A stretch of 64,000 bases of DNA, taken from Akkermansiaceae bacterium. GTDB lineage: Bacteria; Verrucomicrobiota; Verrucomicrobiia; Verrucomicrobiales; Akkermansiaceae. This document shows, piece after piece, positions 1-7,700 of this stretch (position 1 is its first letter; each line of letters starts with the position of its first letter). The notes under the pieces are model-generated. The model was not told the DNA's origin. It saw nothing but the letters and a program-made list of their open reading frames with translations, and did not search any database. The stretch lies in NCBI GenBank assembly GCA_026421245.1, contig JAPKDJ010000014.1, positions 1 to 64,000 on the forward strand, given 5' to 3'. The translations under genes and the position numbers were made by a program.

Positions 1-166
1 CGCTATCGCTCCCACCATGGCCGCTTCGGGAAATTCTCTCAGCCAGGGCCAGAGCATAGAGAAAACTCATCAGCACAAGAAGCCCCGTGGCAATACAACG
101 CATCTTGCCTAGCAATGGATCCAAAGTCTCGGTCACGGGAAGACTCTGTGGACGCTGAGAATTCAT
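1..166 (-). CDS. Membrane-anchored protein, N-terminal part only (cut by window edge)
   Basis: An open frame runs from an ATG at 166 to the window edge, giving 55 residues. An AAGGAG motif sits about eight bases upstream of the ATG, so the start is well supported. The product begins with about 20 polar residues (MNSQRPQSLP...), then a hydrophobic stretch (GLLVLMSFLYALALA) that looks like a single membrane segment, and then a basic region. This is the pattern of a type II membrane protein such as a cell-division or exported protein, but nothing here identifies the family. It is divergent from the secreted protein starting at 201, with only 34 bases between the starts. Confidence 0.5.
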   Translation of the reverse strand, partial: MNSQRPQSLPVTETLDPLLGKMRCIATGLLVLMSFLYALALAERISRSGHGGSDS

Positions 167-200
167 TCGCAAGGGACTCCTTTCATGGTAAAAATCACTC

Positions 201-1250
201 ATGCGATCATTTCTCATCGTTTTTCTTGGTGCCATCCCGGTGACCTCCTTCGGTCAAGTGGCCAATCAAGCCGTGCTTACCTTGGTGGACGAAACGGGCC
301 TCAACGAAGTCGATATCGATCTCACGGTCTCGGGGTTTGGATCCTCCAATGACACCTCTGACCTCTCCGGAACAATCGAAGTGCAGCTCAATCTCTCACC
401 GGCAACAGGTAATACGGACGAGATGACTATCCTGTCTGCGGACGTGACCGGCACCGACGTCACGCTTGAGTCCGGCAACTTCCTCGCGAGTTACTCCTTC
501 GAAAGCAAAGATCTTGGCTTCACCGCTTTCACCCCCGTGGCTCCCGGCATCGTGGATCCTTCGAACGGCGAATTCGATGCCTCACAGCATGCACTCACCG
601 TCAATCGCGGTATTCTTAAGGGCGAGGCCAGATCCATCCTCACAGGCTCTCTGGACATCCCAGACTTCAATTTTGCCGAGGTCAACTTCGTTGGCAGTGG
701 AGATGGAACCGGATCTGTTTCCATCACTCCGGGCCGGATCGAAGGTCGCAAGCTCTATTTCAATGTCACTCTCGTATACCCGACCTTAATCGATCAACCC
801 ATTGAATCCGAAGATCTGCCGGTTGACGCCAGTGTCAAAATCGAGGGCACCCTCAAGGCCACCGGGGAAACCTTCATCGAATTTCCCGACTATCCGGATT
901 GGGCCTCCGACGCGGGTGTGGGGGCGGCCAGCCAGAATGAATTTGGTCTTTCTCCCAGCACTCCCAATATCATCCTCTTTTCCCTTGGTTTCGATGAAAC
1001 AAACTCCCCGGAGCAGCTCTTCGACTTCACCTCTGCAGGTGCCACGTTGAAGATCGGGCAGGATGTTGCTTTGGGAGGAGTGGAAATCCAATGGTCGGAA
1101 GACCTCATCACGTGGTCCCGTGTTCCCCAGGTCTCCATGGTGAGGGGGTCCAGTCTCATCAGTTTCGGTGACCCCCTCACGGAAGCCCCTACGATCAATA
1201 TGGATATCACCCGCAAGTATCTTCGCGTGGTCAACAATCCCGGAGGGTAG
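201..1250 (+). CDS. Secreted beta-rich protein of unknown function
   Basis: 349 residues. The first 19 (MRSFLIVFLGAIPVTSFGQ) form a typical Sec signal peptide with cleavage expected after SFGQ or just before it. The mature part is rich in T, S, V, D and G with alternating hydrophobics, as in an all-beta exported protein. I recognise no catalytic motif. The last 60 residues contain 'IQWSEDLITWSRVP', resembling the C-terminal 'W/YS.DL..W..V' modules seen repeatedly in secreted proteins of Verrucomicrobiota; the protease at 4638-6266 has a related tail. It appears to be a single gene, with its own promoter in the short divergent gap. Function unknown; the export call is firm. Confidence 0.75.
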   Translation: MRSFLIVFLGAIPVTSFGQVANQAVLTLVDETGLNEVDIDLTVSGFGSSNDTSDLSGTIEVQLNLSPATGNTDEMTILSADVTGTDVTLESGNFLASYSFESKDLGFTAFTPVAPGIVDPSNGEFDASQHALTVNRGILKGEARSILTGSLDIPDFNFAEVNFVGSGDGTGSVSITPGRIEGRKLYFNVTLVYPTLIDQPIESEDLPVDASVKIEGTLKATGETFIEFPDYPDWASDAGVGAASQNEFGLSPSTPNIILFSLGFDETNSPEQLFDFTSAGATLKIGQDVALGGVEIQWSEDLITWSRVPQVSMVRGSSLISFGDPLTEAPTINMDITRKYLRVVNNPGG

Positions 1251-1597
1251 TTTCTCCCAAGAACAAAAGAGGCGGCGAGTAGAACTGCAATCCAGCCCCC
1301 CCTCACCACGTATCTCCTGGCCCGTGGGATTCTCTTCTTCCCAATGATCGAAGCCACCCTTCCCAGGGCCTTGATCTTCCTGAAAGAAGATCTCGAGAGT
1401 GCTCGAAAAGATTTCTTCGAGTAATTTAGGACACCTCATGACCTAGAATGGCGGCTCCCACATCCGGCTGGGATGAGCGCGACCGTTTCGAGAGCTTTGT
1501 GAAGCCGAGAGAGCACAAAGGAAAAATACTTCTCTGTCATTCCCTGGAAACCCTCAATCAGCTAATCGAGGAAGCCAAGTGGGAGGAATCCTGATCT
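1251..1597. other. Intergenic region, no confident gene
   Basis: 347 bases between the secreted protein and the end of lipA. It holds a 48-codon plus-strand frame at 1448-1594 (MAAPTSGWDERDRF...) without a ribosome binding site, and a 26-codon frame just before it. Both read somewhat like protein but match nothing I know; they may be remnants of a decayed gene. No clear terminator for lipA is visible. Confidence 0.3.
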
Positions 1598-2554
1598 TTA
1601 GGCGGAGGCTAGATCAGCCTCAATCGCCTCCAGGACATCCTCTTCCGGCTTAAAGTCAGCCGCATGGTAGGAACTCCGGACCAAGGGGCCACTCGCCACA
1701 TGTCGGAAGCCTTTCGCCAGCGCGATTCCCTTCCATTCATCAAACTTTTCCGGTGTCACATACTCCACCACAGGAAGATGCATTTGGGTCGGACGAAGAT
1801 ACTGCCCCAATGTCAAAACAGTGACATCGGCTGCGCGAAGATCATCGAAAGCCCGCTCGATTTCCTCGGGTCGTTCACCCAGACCGAGCATGATTCCACT
1901 CTTCGTCGCGATCAAACCGCCGGCCATCTCCTTTGCTTTCTTGAGCACCGAGAGCGAACGGGAATACTGCGCCCTGCTCCGCACAAGCGGCGTGAGGCGC
2001 TCCACCGTCTCAAGGTTGTGATTAAAGATATGGGGACGGGCCTTCATTACCAATTCTAGTGCCCAGTCCTTGTCATTAAAATCAGGAACAAGCACCTCGA
2101 TGATGATCCCTGGATTGGTTTCACGAACAGCTTCAATCGTCCTCTGAAAGTGCTCGGCACCTCCATCCTTGAGATCGTCCCGGGCCACCGCAGTGATGAC
2201 CACATGGTTCAAATTCATCCGCTTCGTCGCCTCTGCCACGCGGGAGGGTTCATCTTCTTCAAGAGCATCTGGCTTGGCTGTCTTGACCGCACAAAATCCG
2301 CAAGCCCGGGTGCATTTCTCACCCGCGATCATGAAGGTAGCAGTCCCTTGCCCCCAACATTCCCAGCGATTCGGACATTGGGCCTCCTCACACACCGTAA
2401 CCAGATTGAGGTCGGTGATCATGGACTTGGTATCCCAAAAGACAGGATTGTTAGGCAGACGAACTTTGATCCAACTCGGCTTTTTCTCCAGATGCAGTGA
2501 TGCATCCATTTTCATCCGGGGACCGAAATTCCTGCCGCTTCCGCAACCGCTCAT
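1598..2554 (-). CDS. lipA: Lipoyl synthase (radical SAM)
   Basis: Inserts two sulfur atoms into protein-bound octanoyl groups to make the lipoyl cofactor of 2-oxoacid dehydrogenases and the glycine cleavage system. The 318-residue product shows both iron-sulfur signatures: the auxiliary cluster C55-x4-C60-x5-C66 (CEEAQCPNRWEC) and the radical SAM CxxxCxxC at C81, C85, C88 (CTRACGFC). The C-terminal 'VRSSYHA' carries the conserved serine that ligates the auxiliary cluster. The start at 2554 has a GGGAG about 11 bases upstream; a start at 2515 (MKMDASL) would also give a normal-length protein. No lipB or lplA lies next to it in this window. Confidence 0.95.
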   Translation of the reverse strand: MSGCGSGRNFGPRMKMDASLHLEKKPSWIKVRLPNNPVFWDTKSMITDLNLVTVCEEAQCPNRWECWGQGTATFMIAGEKCTRACGFCAVKTAKPDALEEDEPSRVAEATKRMNLNHVVITAVARDDLKDGGAEHFQRTIEAVRETNPGIIIEVLVPDFNDKDWALELVMKARPHIFNHNLETVERLTPLVRSRAQYSRSLSVLKKAKEMAGGLIATKSGIMLGLGERPEEIERAFDDLRAADVTVLTLGQYLRPTQMHLPVVEYVTPEKFDEWKGIALAKGFRHVASGPLVRSSYHAADFKPEEDVLEAIEADLASA

Positions 2555-2783
2555 GCCGCTAACTACTCCCTGACGAGCCCAAGTGCAATGCCCGATCTTC
2601 CTGTCCTGGGCTCAAAGCCGACTTATTGGCTCTCGAGCTTTTCAGTGGGATACCGATCCGTCCAGAGAGGAGCAAAGGGCCTCTTGCTTTGGGGGACAAT
2701 TAATCCCGTGTCGGTTTCTTTCTCCTAGTTCTCCCACCATTGGGATTTCTCCTGAACTGTCGTCTTGACGAGCCCTTGGCATA

Positions 2784-2815
2784 TTTCCCTTCGGGAAAGA
2801 TTCCCGCGCCCGGGA
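2784..2815. repeat. Two tandem hairpins
   Basis: TTTCCC (2784-2789) pairs with GGGAAA (2793-2798) over a 3-base loop. Immediately after, TCCCG (2802-2806) pairs with CGGGA (2811-2815). They lie about 20 bases beyond the stop of the small minus-strand frame 2837-3076 and could end its transcript, but there is no T-run on that strand. Confidence 0.35.
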
Positions 2816-2836
2816 CGGTCAGGGGAAAGAGATCAC

Positions 2837-3076
2837 TTATCGGAAGGTTTCGATCTTCCGGTAAAACGCTCCAACGTGTCCGGCTCGATATAAGCACTCA
2901 ACAACATCTTTTCCCGAGGTCCTGATATTCTTGAAAGTGGTGGTCCCGGTCAACCGAATCGCCTCATCGCTGTTCTTGTCCTTAATTACTCTGAACCAAC
3001 TCGCATGCAGCTCGGGAATGAAGCCAGACGGATCTTTTATTTCAGCCTCGATTTCTAACCAACATCTCGGCTTCAC
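2837..3076 (-). CDS. Possible small protein, unknown
   Basis: 79 codons starting with GTG at 3076, preceded by AAGGA seven bases upstream, and ending in TAA with two hairpins shortly downstream. The product (start MKPRCWLEIEAEI, end YRKIETFR) is soluble, mixed in charge, with no signal peptide or known motif. The ribosome binding site and following hairpins argue for a real gene; the short length, GTG start and absence of a recognised family argue against. It could also be the surviving piece of a larger decayed gene. Confidence 0.35.
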   Translation of the reverse strand: MKPRCWLEIEAEIKDPSGFIPELHASWFRVIKDKNSDEAIRLTGTTTFKNIRTSGKDVVECLYRAGHVGAFYRKIETFR

Positions 3077-3100
3077 TGACTTTTCCTTGGGTCCTTAAAC

Positions 3101-3238
3101 CTAAGAATCCAGAGTCTGTTGGATCTGGGCCACGATCTCCTTGATCTCAATCCCGATGAACCACTTGAGCGGAGCGCAACCCGGAAAATGAGAATAAGAC
3201 GGCAGTAGAAAGCAACGCGGACAACTGCACCTTTTCAT
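3101..3238 (-). CDS. Possible 45-residue cysteine-containing peptide
   Basis: Starts at ATG 3238 and ends in TAG at 3101-3103. The N-terminus MKRCSCPRCF has a CxCxxC arrangement, followed by 'HFPGCAPLKWFIGIEIKEIV' and a helical tail. A GAGG lies only two bases before the ATG, which is too close for a good ribosome binding site. It reads more like protein than its neighbours do in other frames. It may be a short zinc-binding peptide or the end of a decayed gene. Confidence 0.2.
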   Translation of the reverse strand: MKRCSCPRCFLLPSYSHFPGCAPLKWFIGIEIKEIVAQIQQTLDS

Positions 3239-3362
3239 CGCCTCAATAGATTGAAGGAAAATCGCATGGCACAGCCCCCAACGAGGGACCTTCTAAAGTC
3301 AGTTCGCAGACCGATCCCGCTTGCAAGGTGGGCATCGAAGCCTCGGGGACTCCCCCTCCGTC

Positions 3363-4592
3363 CTAAACCATCGCCGCAAGTCGCTGGCAGACTTTCTCGA
3401 CATTTTCACGGGAGTTGAAAGCAGAGATCCGGAAAAAACCTTCCCCTGCCGCACCGAAGCCGGCTCCGGGAGTCACAACAACCTGCGCCCCTTCGAGCAT
3501 CTTGTCGAACATCCCCCAACTGCTGACACCCTCGGGACATCCAACCCAGACATAAGGAGCATTTTCACCGCCCCAAACCTTGAGTCCAAGTCCTTCGCAC
3601 GCTTCACGAAGAAGCTTCGCATTGGTCATGTAGTGTTTTACCAATTCCGCCACTTCTACCTTCCCGGCCTCGGAGTAAATCGCCTCCGCTCCGCGCTGCA
3701 CCGGGTAACTGGCACCGTTGAACTTGGTGGAGTGACGACGTCCCCAAAGCTGCTTGAGAGGAATTCTTTCTCCCGAAGCGCTACTGCCGGTGACCGTTTC
3801 GGGAATCACGGTAAAGGCACAACGCACTCCTGTGAAACCACCGTTCTTCGAAAAGGATCTGAACTCAATGGCGCACTTGTGGGCACCCTCAATTTCATAG
3901 ATCGATCGTGGCACCGAAGAATCCTGTACGAAAGCCTCGTAAGCGGCGTCATAGAGAATCACCGCGTCGTTCTCGAGCGCATACGCCACCCATGCCTCCA
4001 ACTGCCCTCGCGTTGCAGTCGTGCCCGTCGGGTTGTTTGGATAGCAAAGATAGATGAGATCGACTTTCTCCTCTGGGATGGCGGGAATGAACCCGTTCTC
4101 AGCAGTGCACTTGAGATATACCAACCCCTCATATTCTCCTGCTTCATTTGCCTCACCCGTGTTTCCGGCCATGACATTGGTATCGACATAAACAGGGTAA
4201 ACCGGATCTGTCACCGCGATCCTATTTCCCTGACCAAAGATATCGAGAATATTTCCGGAATCGCACTTCGAACCATCGGAAACGTAAATGTCTCCGGCAT
4301 CAATCCCAAGACCATCGTAGGCATGATTCACGATGGCTTCGCGAAGGAATGGGTATCCCTGTTCGGGACCATATCCGCGAAAAGTTCCACGATTTCCCAG
4401 TTCATCGACCGCCTTCTTCATCGCCTCCCGCGCCGCAACCGGAACCGGCTCGGTCACATCACCAATACCACAACGAATGAGACGCTTTGCCTTTTCCGGC
4501 TCAGCGTCGGTGTAGAGGTTCACGCGGCGTGCGATTTCGGGAAAAAGATAACCTGCTTTGAGCTTCTGGAAGTTTTCGTTGATGCGAGCCAT
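3363..4592 (-). CDS. dapL: LL-diaminopimelate aminotransferase
   Basis: PLP-dependent enzyme converting tetrahydrodipicolinate directly to LL-diaminopimelate for lysine and peptidoglycan synthesis, the shortcut used by plants, Chlamydiae and Verrucomicrobiota. The family N-terminus '[20 protein letters not shown]' fixes the start at 4592 (409 residues); the frame is open 13 codons further upstream but that extension matches nothing. Visible features are 'YPNNPTGT', 'DAAYEAF' and the PLP lysine in '[10 protein letters not shown]'. All are class I aminotransferase hallmarks in the DapL form. No other dap genes are adjacent; the gene following on the same strand codes for an unrelated protease. 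Confidence 0.95.
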   Translation of the reverse strand: MARINENFQKLKAGYLFPEIARRVNLYTDAEPEKAKRLIRCGIGDVTEPVPVAAREAMKKAVDELGNRGTFRGYGPEQGYPFLREAIVNHAYDGLGIDAGDIYVSDGSKCDSGNILDIFGQGNRIAVTDPVYPVYVDTNVMAGNTGEANEAGEYEGLVYLKCTAENGFIPAIPEEKVDLIYLCYPNNPTGTTATRGQLEAWVAYALENDAVILYDAAYEAFVQDSSVPRSIYEIEGAHKCAIEFRSFSKNGGFTGVRCAFTVIPETVTGSSASGERIPLKQLWGRRHSTKFNGASYPVQRGAEAIYSEAGKVEVAELVKHYMTNAKLLREACEGLGLKVWGGENAPYVWVGCPEGVSSWGMFDKMLEGAQVVVTPGAGFGAAGEGFFRISAFNSRENVEKVCQRLAAMV

Positions 4593-4637
4593 GACGAGGA
4601 GGGAAATAAACGCAGCTCTTGAAACCCGCAATGCTAA

Positions 4638-6266
4638 TCACTCTTCGAGAGTCACCTTGAGCCTGAAGAATCGTAATTCGGAGGCCTCTGCAATCTCCAG
4701 CGAAACCCTCTCAAACTCCGAGTTGACCGGACTTGGACTTCCCTCAACGACCACCCCCGTGACCTCATTCCAGCTTCCGGCCGCCAAGTTCGAAGACGCC
4801 TCAACCTCGTAAGTCAAAGCACGATTTTGCGCCTCTATCCGCCTTAGAAAACTAACAACGACTCCCGATGAGGTCTCGGTGACTGAAGGAAGGAGCCTTT
4901 CTCCCGTCGACACCTGGACCACCGATGCCAACTCCGGATCTCCCCCAAAGGCATACTCGTGAAGGTTAGCAATTCCGTCCCCGTCAGGGTCGGAAGTTTG
5001 CCCGCTTTCGATCAACATCGACGACCACGAAAGATACGACTCAATCACTTCCAACTCAACTACCTCCGTAACCTCATCGAACTCGTCCGCCGAAAACGTC
5101 ACATCTGAAGTAAAGCTCCCTGGCAACTCAGGAGTAAAAGTAAGAAAAAGCGAACTACCGGTGTCCGTCAAAAGTCCTCCTCTTCTGGCTTCCACCAAAG
5201 CCCCCGATCCAGAAGCCACCCACCTCGATCCTGTGAGCGAAGTCCCGCTTGATGTCGGCAGTGTCTGTGAAAACTTGAGATTGTTTGCATCTTCCAGCAA
5301 CCCGATGTTGGTAACCATGATCGGAATCGTAACCGAATACCCCGCTCGAATTACCGAAGGCACAGTCTCGGTGATAGCGAGAGTCGTGCGCGGCTTGATA
5401 TTTCCTGGCACCGCTCGAGTCATGTGGTAACCCTCGGCTTCCATTCCCGCATTCAACAAGTCGATGTAGAATGGCACAAAGGTGTCAAAATTTATGATCT
5501 CGGTAGTGAATCTCGTCGTTTCGGTCCCAACCAACGAATGGGTTCCGACAATCGCCCCCCTTCCATCCACATCCACTAGCGACGGACTCCCCGAATCTCC
5601 GGCTTGGACGTAGGCGTCATCCGAATCACCGAATGAAAAAAGTTTGTTCTCCTTATAGATCCAGAAAAACCCCTCGGTCTTTTTGAGGGACGTCGTGTCT
5701 CCAATGGCAGTTCCCTGACCGAACTGGACCCGGCCTTGAAAAACTCCGCGCCCGGCACGGTGGGTCACCATGCCACTCTCATTGAGATGACCCAAAAAAA
5801 TGAGTTCTTTCCCAACATAATGGGTCTCGGCAACACTCAGAAAAGGTTGGAAATTGATGCCGTCGCTTTCCGGAATCTCATTCTCCAGCGTTCCGATGAA
5901 AAGATCGCTTGGATCACCGTCATCATTGAGAATTGTATGGACCGTCCCAACCGCATAGGTCCGCACCATTCCATCTACCGTCACAAATCGGATACTCCCA
6001 TTCACAGATGGTCGAAAATGGTAGGCTCCCACAAAGTGTTTCGGAGAAACCATGGTATATTGCCGACGAAGCTCCTCCGCCGTCTGGGTCGGAGAAAGAT
6101 ACCATCCCACTCCGGTCAAATCCGTGGCCGCATGGAAGAAATTAGGATTCGGCTTCGGAGCAACCGGAAAGCCCACAAAGCGGTCGTGGCGCGTGCTTGC
6201 ATAATCTCGAACAATAAGACCAGGAGAAAGCTGTGTCAGAAGAATAAATAGAGCGGGCACCTTCAT
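4638..6266 (-). CDS. Secreted trypsin-fold serine protease with C-terminal sorting-type module
   Basis: 542 residues with an N-terminal hydrophobic export signal (MKVPALFILLTQLSPGL). The first half has a chymotrypsin-like catalytic arrangement: a candidate histidine in 'VSPKHFVGAYHF', an aspartate in 'DGDPSDLFIG', and the serine in 'QAGDSGSPSLVD'. The GDSGSP motif is diagnostic of family S1. The middle (about 300-420) resembles a CARDB-type beta domain ('TTLAITETVPSVIRAGYSV'). The end has a calcium-binding-type 'DPDGDGIANLHEYAFGGDP' followed by an 'SSNLAAGSW...RFFRLKV' tail, common in exported proteins of this phylum. It probably degrades extracellular protein; the substrate cannot be told. 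It lies 45 bases upstream of dapL on the same strand. Confidence 0.85.
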   Translation of the reverse strand: MKVPALFILLTQLSPGLIVRDYASTRHDRFVGFPVAPKPNPNFFHAATDLTGVGWYLSPTQTAEELRRQYTMVSPKHFVGAYHFRPSVNGSIRFVTVDGMVRTYAVGTVHTILNDDGDPSDLFIGTLENEIPESDGINFQPFLSVAETHYVGKELIFLGHLNESGMVTHRAGRGVFQGRVQFGQGTAIGDTTSLKKTEGFFWIYKENKLFSFGDSDDAYVQAGDSGSPSLVDVDGRGAIVGTHSLVGTETTRFTTEIINFDTFVPFYIDLLNAGMEAEGYHMTRAVPGNIKPRTTLAITETVPSVIRAGYSVTIPIMVTNIGLLEDANNLKFSQTLPTSSGTSLTGSRWVASGSGALVEARRGGLLTDTGSSLFLTFTPELPGSFTSDVTFSADEFDEVTEVVELEVIESYLSWSSMLIESGQTSDPDGDGIANLHEYAFGGDPELASVVQVSTGERLLPSVTETSSGVVVSFLRRIEAQNRALTYEVEASSNLAAGSWNEVTGVVVEGSPSPVNSEFERVSLEIAEASELRFFRLKVTLEE

Positions 6267-6641
6267 GATTCAGGACTTGCTACCGGAGAAATCCCGTTTC
6301 TCTGCAAAGAGAGGCCTCAACAGGGCACCTCCGGCAACCTGCTTTCGATGTGAAATGGGCGCAGATTCCCTCAGATCAAGGCCGGCAAGTATCCTTTTGA
6401 AGGAATTCATAAGGTTCGTGGACAACGCTGAGATGGGGGATCTGGTTTCATTTTTAGAAATGAGGTTACCAGAGGTGCCCACTATAGCGCTCTGAGGACA
6501 AACATATCCATAATCTTCGGAAAAACAAATCCATGTATCCAATCCCCACCCATTCCTCGATGAGAACGGTTCGGAGCACTCTCTTTCTCCAACTAGGTGA
6601 CCGAACTCACTTGTATCACGAGCCTGCACGTGACACTTCCG
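6267..6641. other. Intergenic region, no confident gene
   Basis: 375 bases between two minus-strand genes. A plus-strand frame from 6265 to 6495 (76 codons) overlaps the protease start in antisense and has no ribosome binding site. A small hairpin (TCATTT/AAATGA, about 6449-6464) is present. The region probably holds the protease promoter; I cannot place it. Confidence 0.3.
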
Positions 6642-7502
6642 TCACTTCCTCCAAATCCACCGGAGGGTCTCCGGAAAAACCACCCCTCCGTGCTTCCCAT
6701 TGTGCTCCCCTTTTCCTCCCACAAACTTGTAGTCATACTCGCGAAACTTCAGCGCCTTCTCCATCTGTAGATTCGATAGCCACCAATTCCCGTGCGGGTT
6801 ATCTAAATCATTCTCCCCGTCCTGAAGAAATACCCGGATCTCCCGTTTGTCCTCCTTGCGGATCAAGGCTGGATAGACATGCCCTCCCCGAATATTCGTA
6901 AAACTACCAATGTGGCTGATCACCTTTTGAAACAGATCAGGCCTCTCCCACGCCACCGTAAAGGCGCAGATCCCTCCGGAACTCATTCCACAAATCGCCC
7001 GCTTTTTTGGATCCTTTGTCAGGTTCAATGACTTCCCCGCTTCCGGCAAAATCTCCTTTTCTAAAAACTCGGCGTACTTGGGACTCAAGGTGTCGTATTC
7101 CACACTCCGGTTACTCCCCTTCTTGTTCTTCCAGCCCTGACTGCCCTCGATCTTGTCGGTGAAAATACCCGGATTCAAAAAGATCCCCACGGACACGGGA
7201 ATCTCATTCTTTGCGATCAAATTATCCATGACCACAGTCGCTCGGATCTGTCCGTCTTCCTGCACGTAGGCGTGACCATCCTGAAAAACGATCACGTTCG
7301 CAGGCTTCGCCGCATCATACTGTGCCGGCACGTAAAGATAATACTGCCTCAAGGTTCCCTCAAACACCTCACTCTTCCACTCATGCCTCGTGACCTTTCC
7401 CAGGGGCACCCCTTCCTTCCTCTTCGAGTCCAGCCCTAATTCGTAAGTCTCCCCAAACCCCGCTCCAACCATCACCCCTATCAACAAAATCTCTCTCAAC
7501 AT
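6642..7502 (-). CDS. Secreted esterase D / enterochelin-esterase-like alpha/beta hydrolase
   Basis: 286 residues with a signal peptide (MLREILLIGVMVGAGFGE). The nucleophile elbow is 'CGMSSGGICAF', the G-x-S-x-G signature of the esterase D/IroE family. 'FLQDGENDLDNPHGNWWL' is the usual acid region and 'GEHNGKHGG' carries the catalytic histidine near the C-terminus. Family members cleave trilactone siderophores or feruloyl and acetyl esters of polysaccharides. In planctomycetes and Verrucomicrobia such proteins usually accompany polysaccharide breakdown, which is the likelier role here because no siderophore genes are present. It is divergent from the alpha-2-macroglobulin gene, with about 200 bases between. 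Confidence 0.88.
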   Translation of the reverse strand: MLREILLIGVMVGAGFGETYELGLDSKRKEGVPLGKVTRHEWKSEVFEGTLRQYYLYVPAQYDAAKPANVIVFQDGHAYVQEDGQIRATVVMDNLIAKNEIPVSVGIFLNPGIFTDKIEGSQGWKNKKGSNRSVEYDTLSPKYAEFLEKEILPEAGKSLNLTKDPKKRAICGMSSGGICAFTVAWERPDLFQKVISHIGSFTNIRGGHVYPALIRKEDKREIRVFLQDGENDLDNPHGNWWLSNLQMEKALKFREYDYKFVGGKGEHNGKHGGVVFPETLRWIWRK

Positions 7503-7700
7503 TCCCCAGTCCTACCTCATCCTCCTCAACGTGTAAAAACTCTTCCACCAGAGAGCTCTCCTTCCCGAACACCCCCCCCAATTGAATACTCCTCGTTGAA
7601 GATTCGATCCCTTCTCTTGTAAAGAGTCCTGCAAAAGATCTCCCAAATCGAAAAATAAATCGCCATCTTTCGATAATAGAATCGTTAAACAATAGGACTC

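Larger units (their letters stand above)
2555..3362. other. Long gene-poor gap with possible small genes and hairpins
   Basis: About 800 bases between lipA and dapL, both on the minus strand. I see no recognisable gene family. It contains two possible minus-strand small genes (2837-3076 and 3101-3238, listed separately) and two tandem hairpins at 2784-2815. Plus-strand frames here are short and look random. The region may hold decayed or lineage-specific genes. Confidence 0.4.

Noticed and set aside
1448-1594. A 48-codon plus-strand frame before lipA.
   Set aside because: No ribosome binding site and no recognisable family; only noted in the intergenic entry.
3321-4622. A 433-codon plus-strand frame across dapL.
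   Set aside because: Antisense to a certain gene, low-complexity and without motifs; it results from biased codon use.
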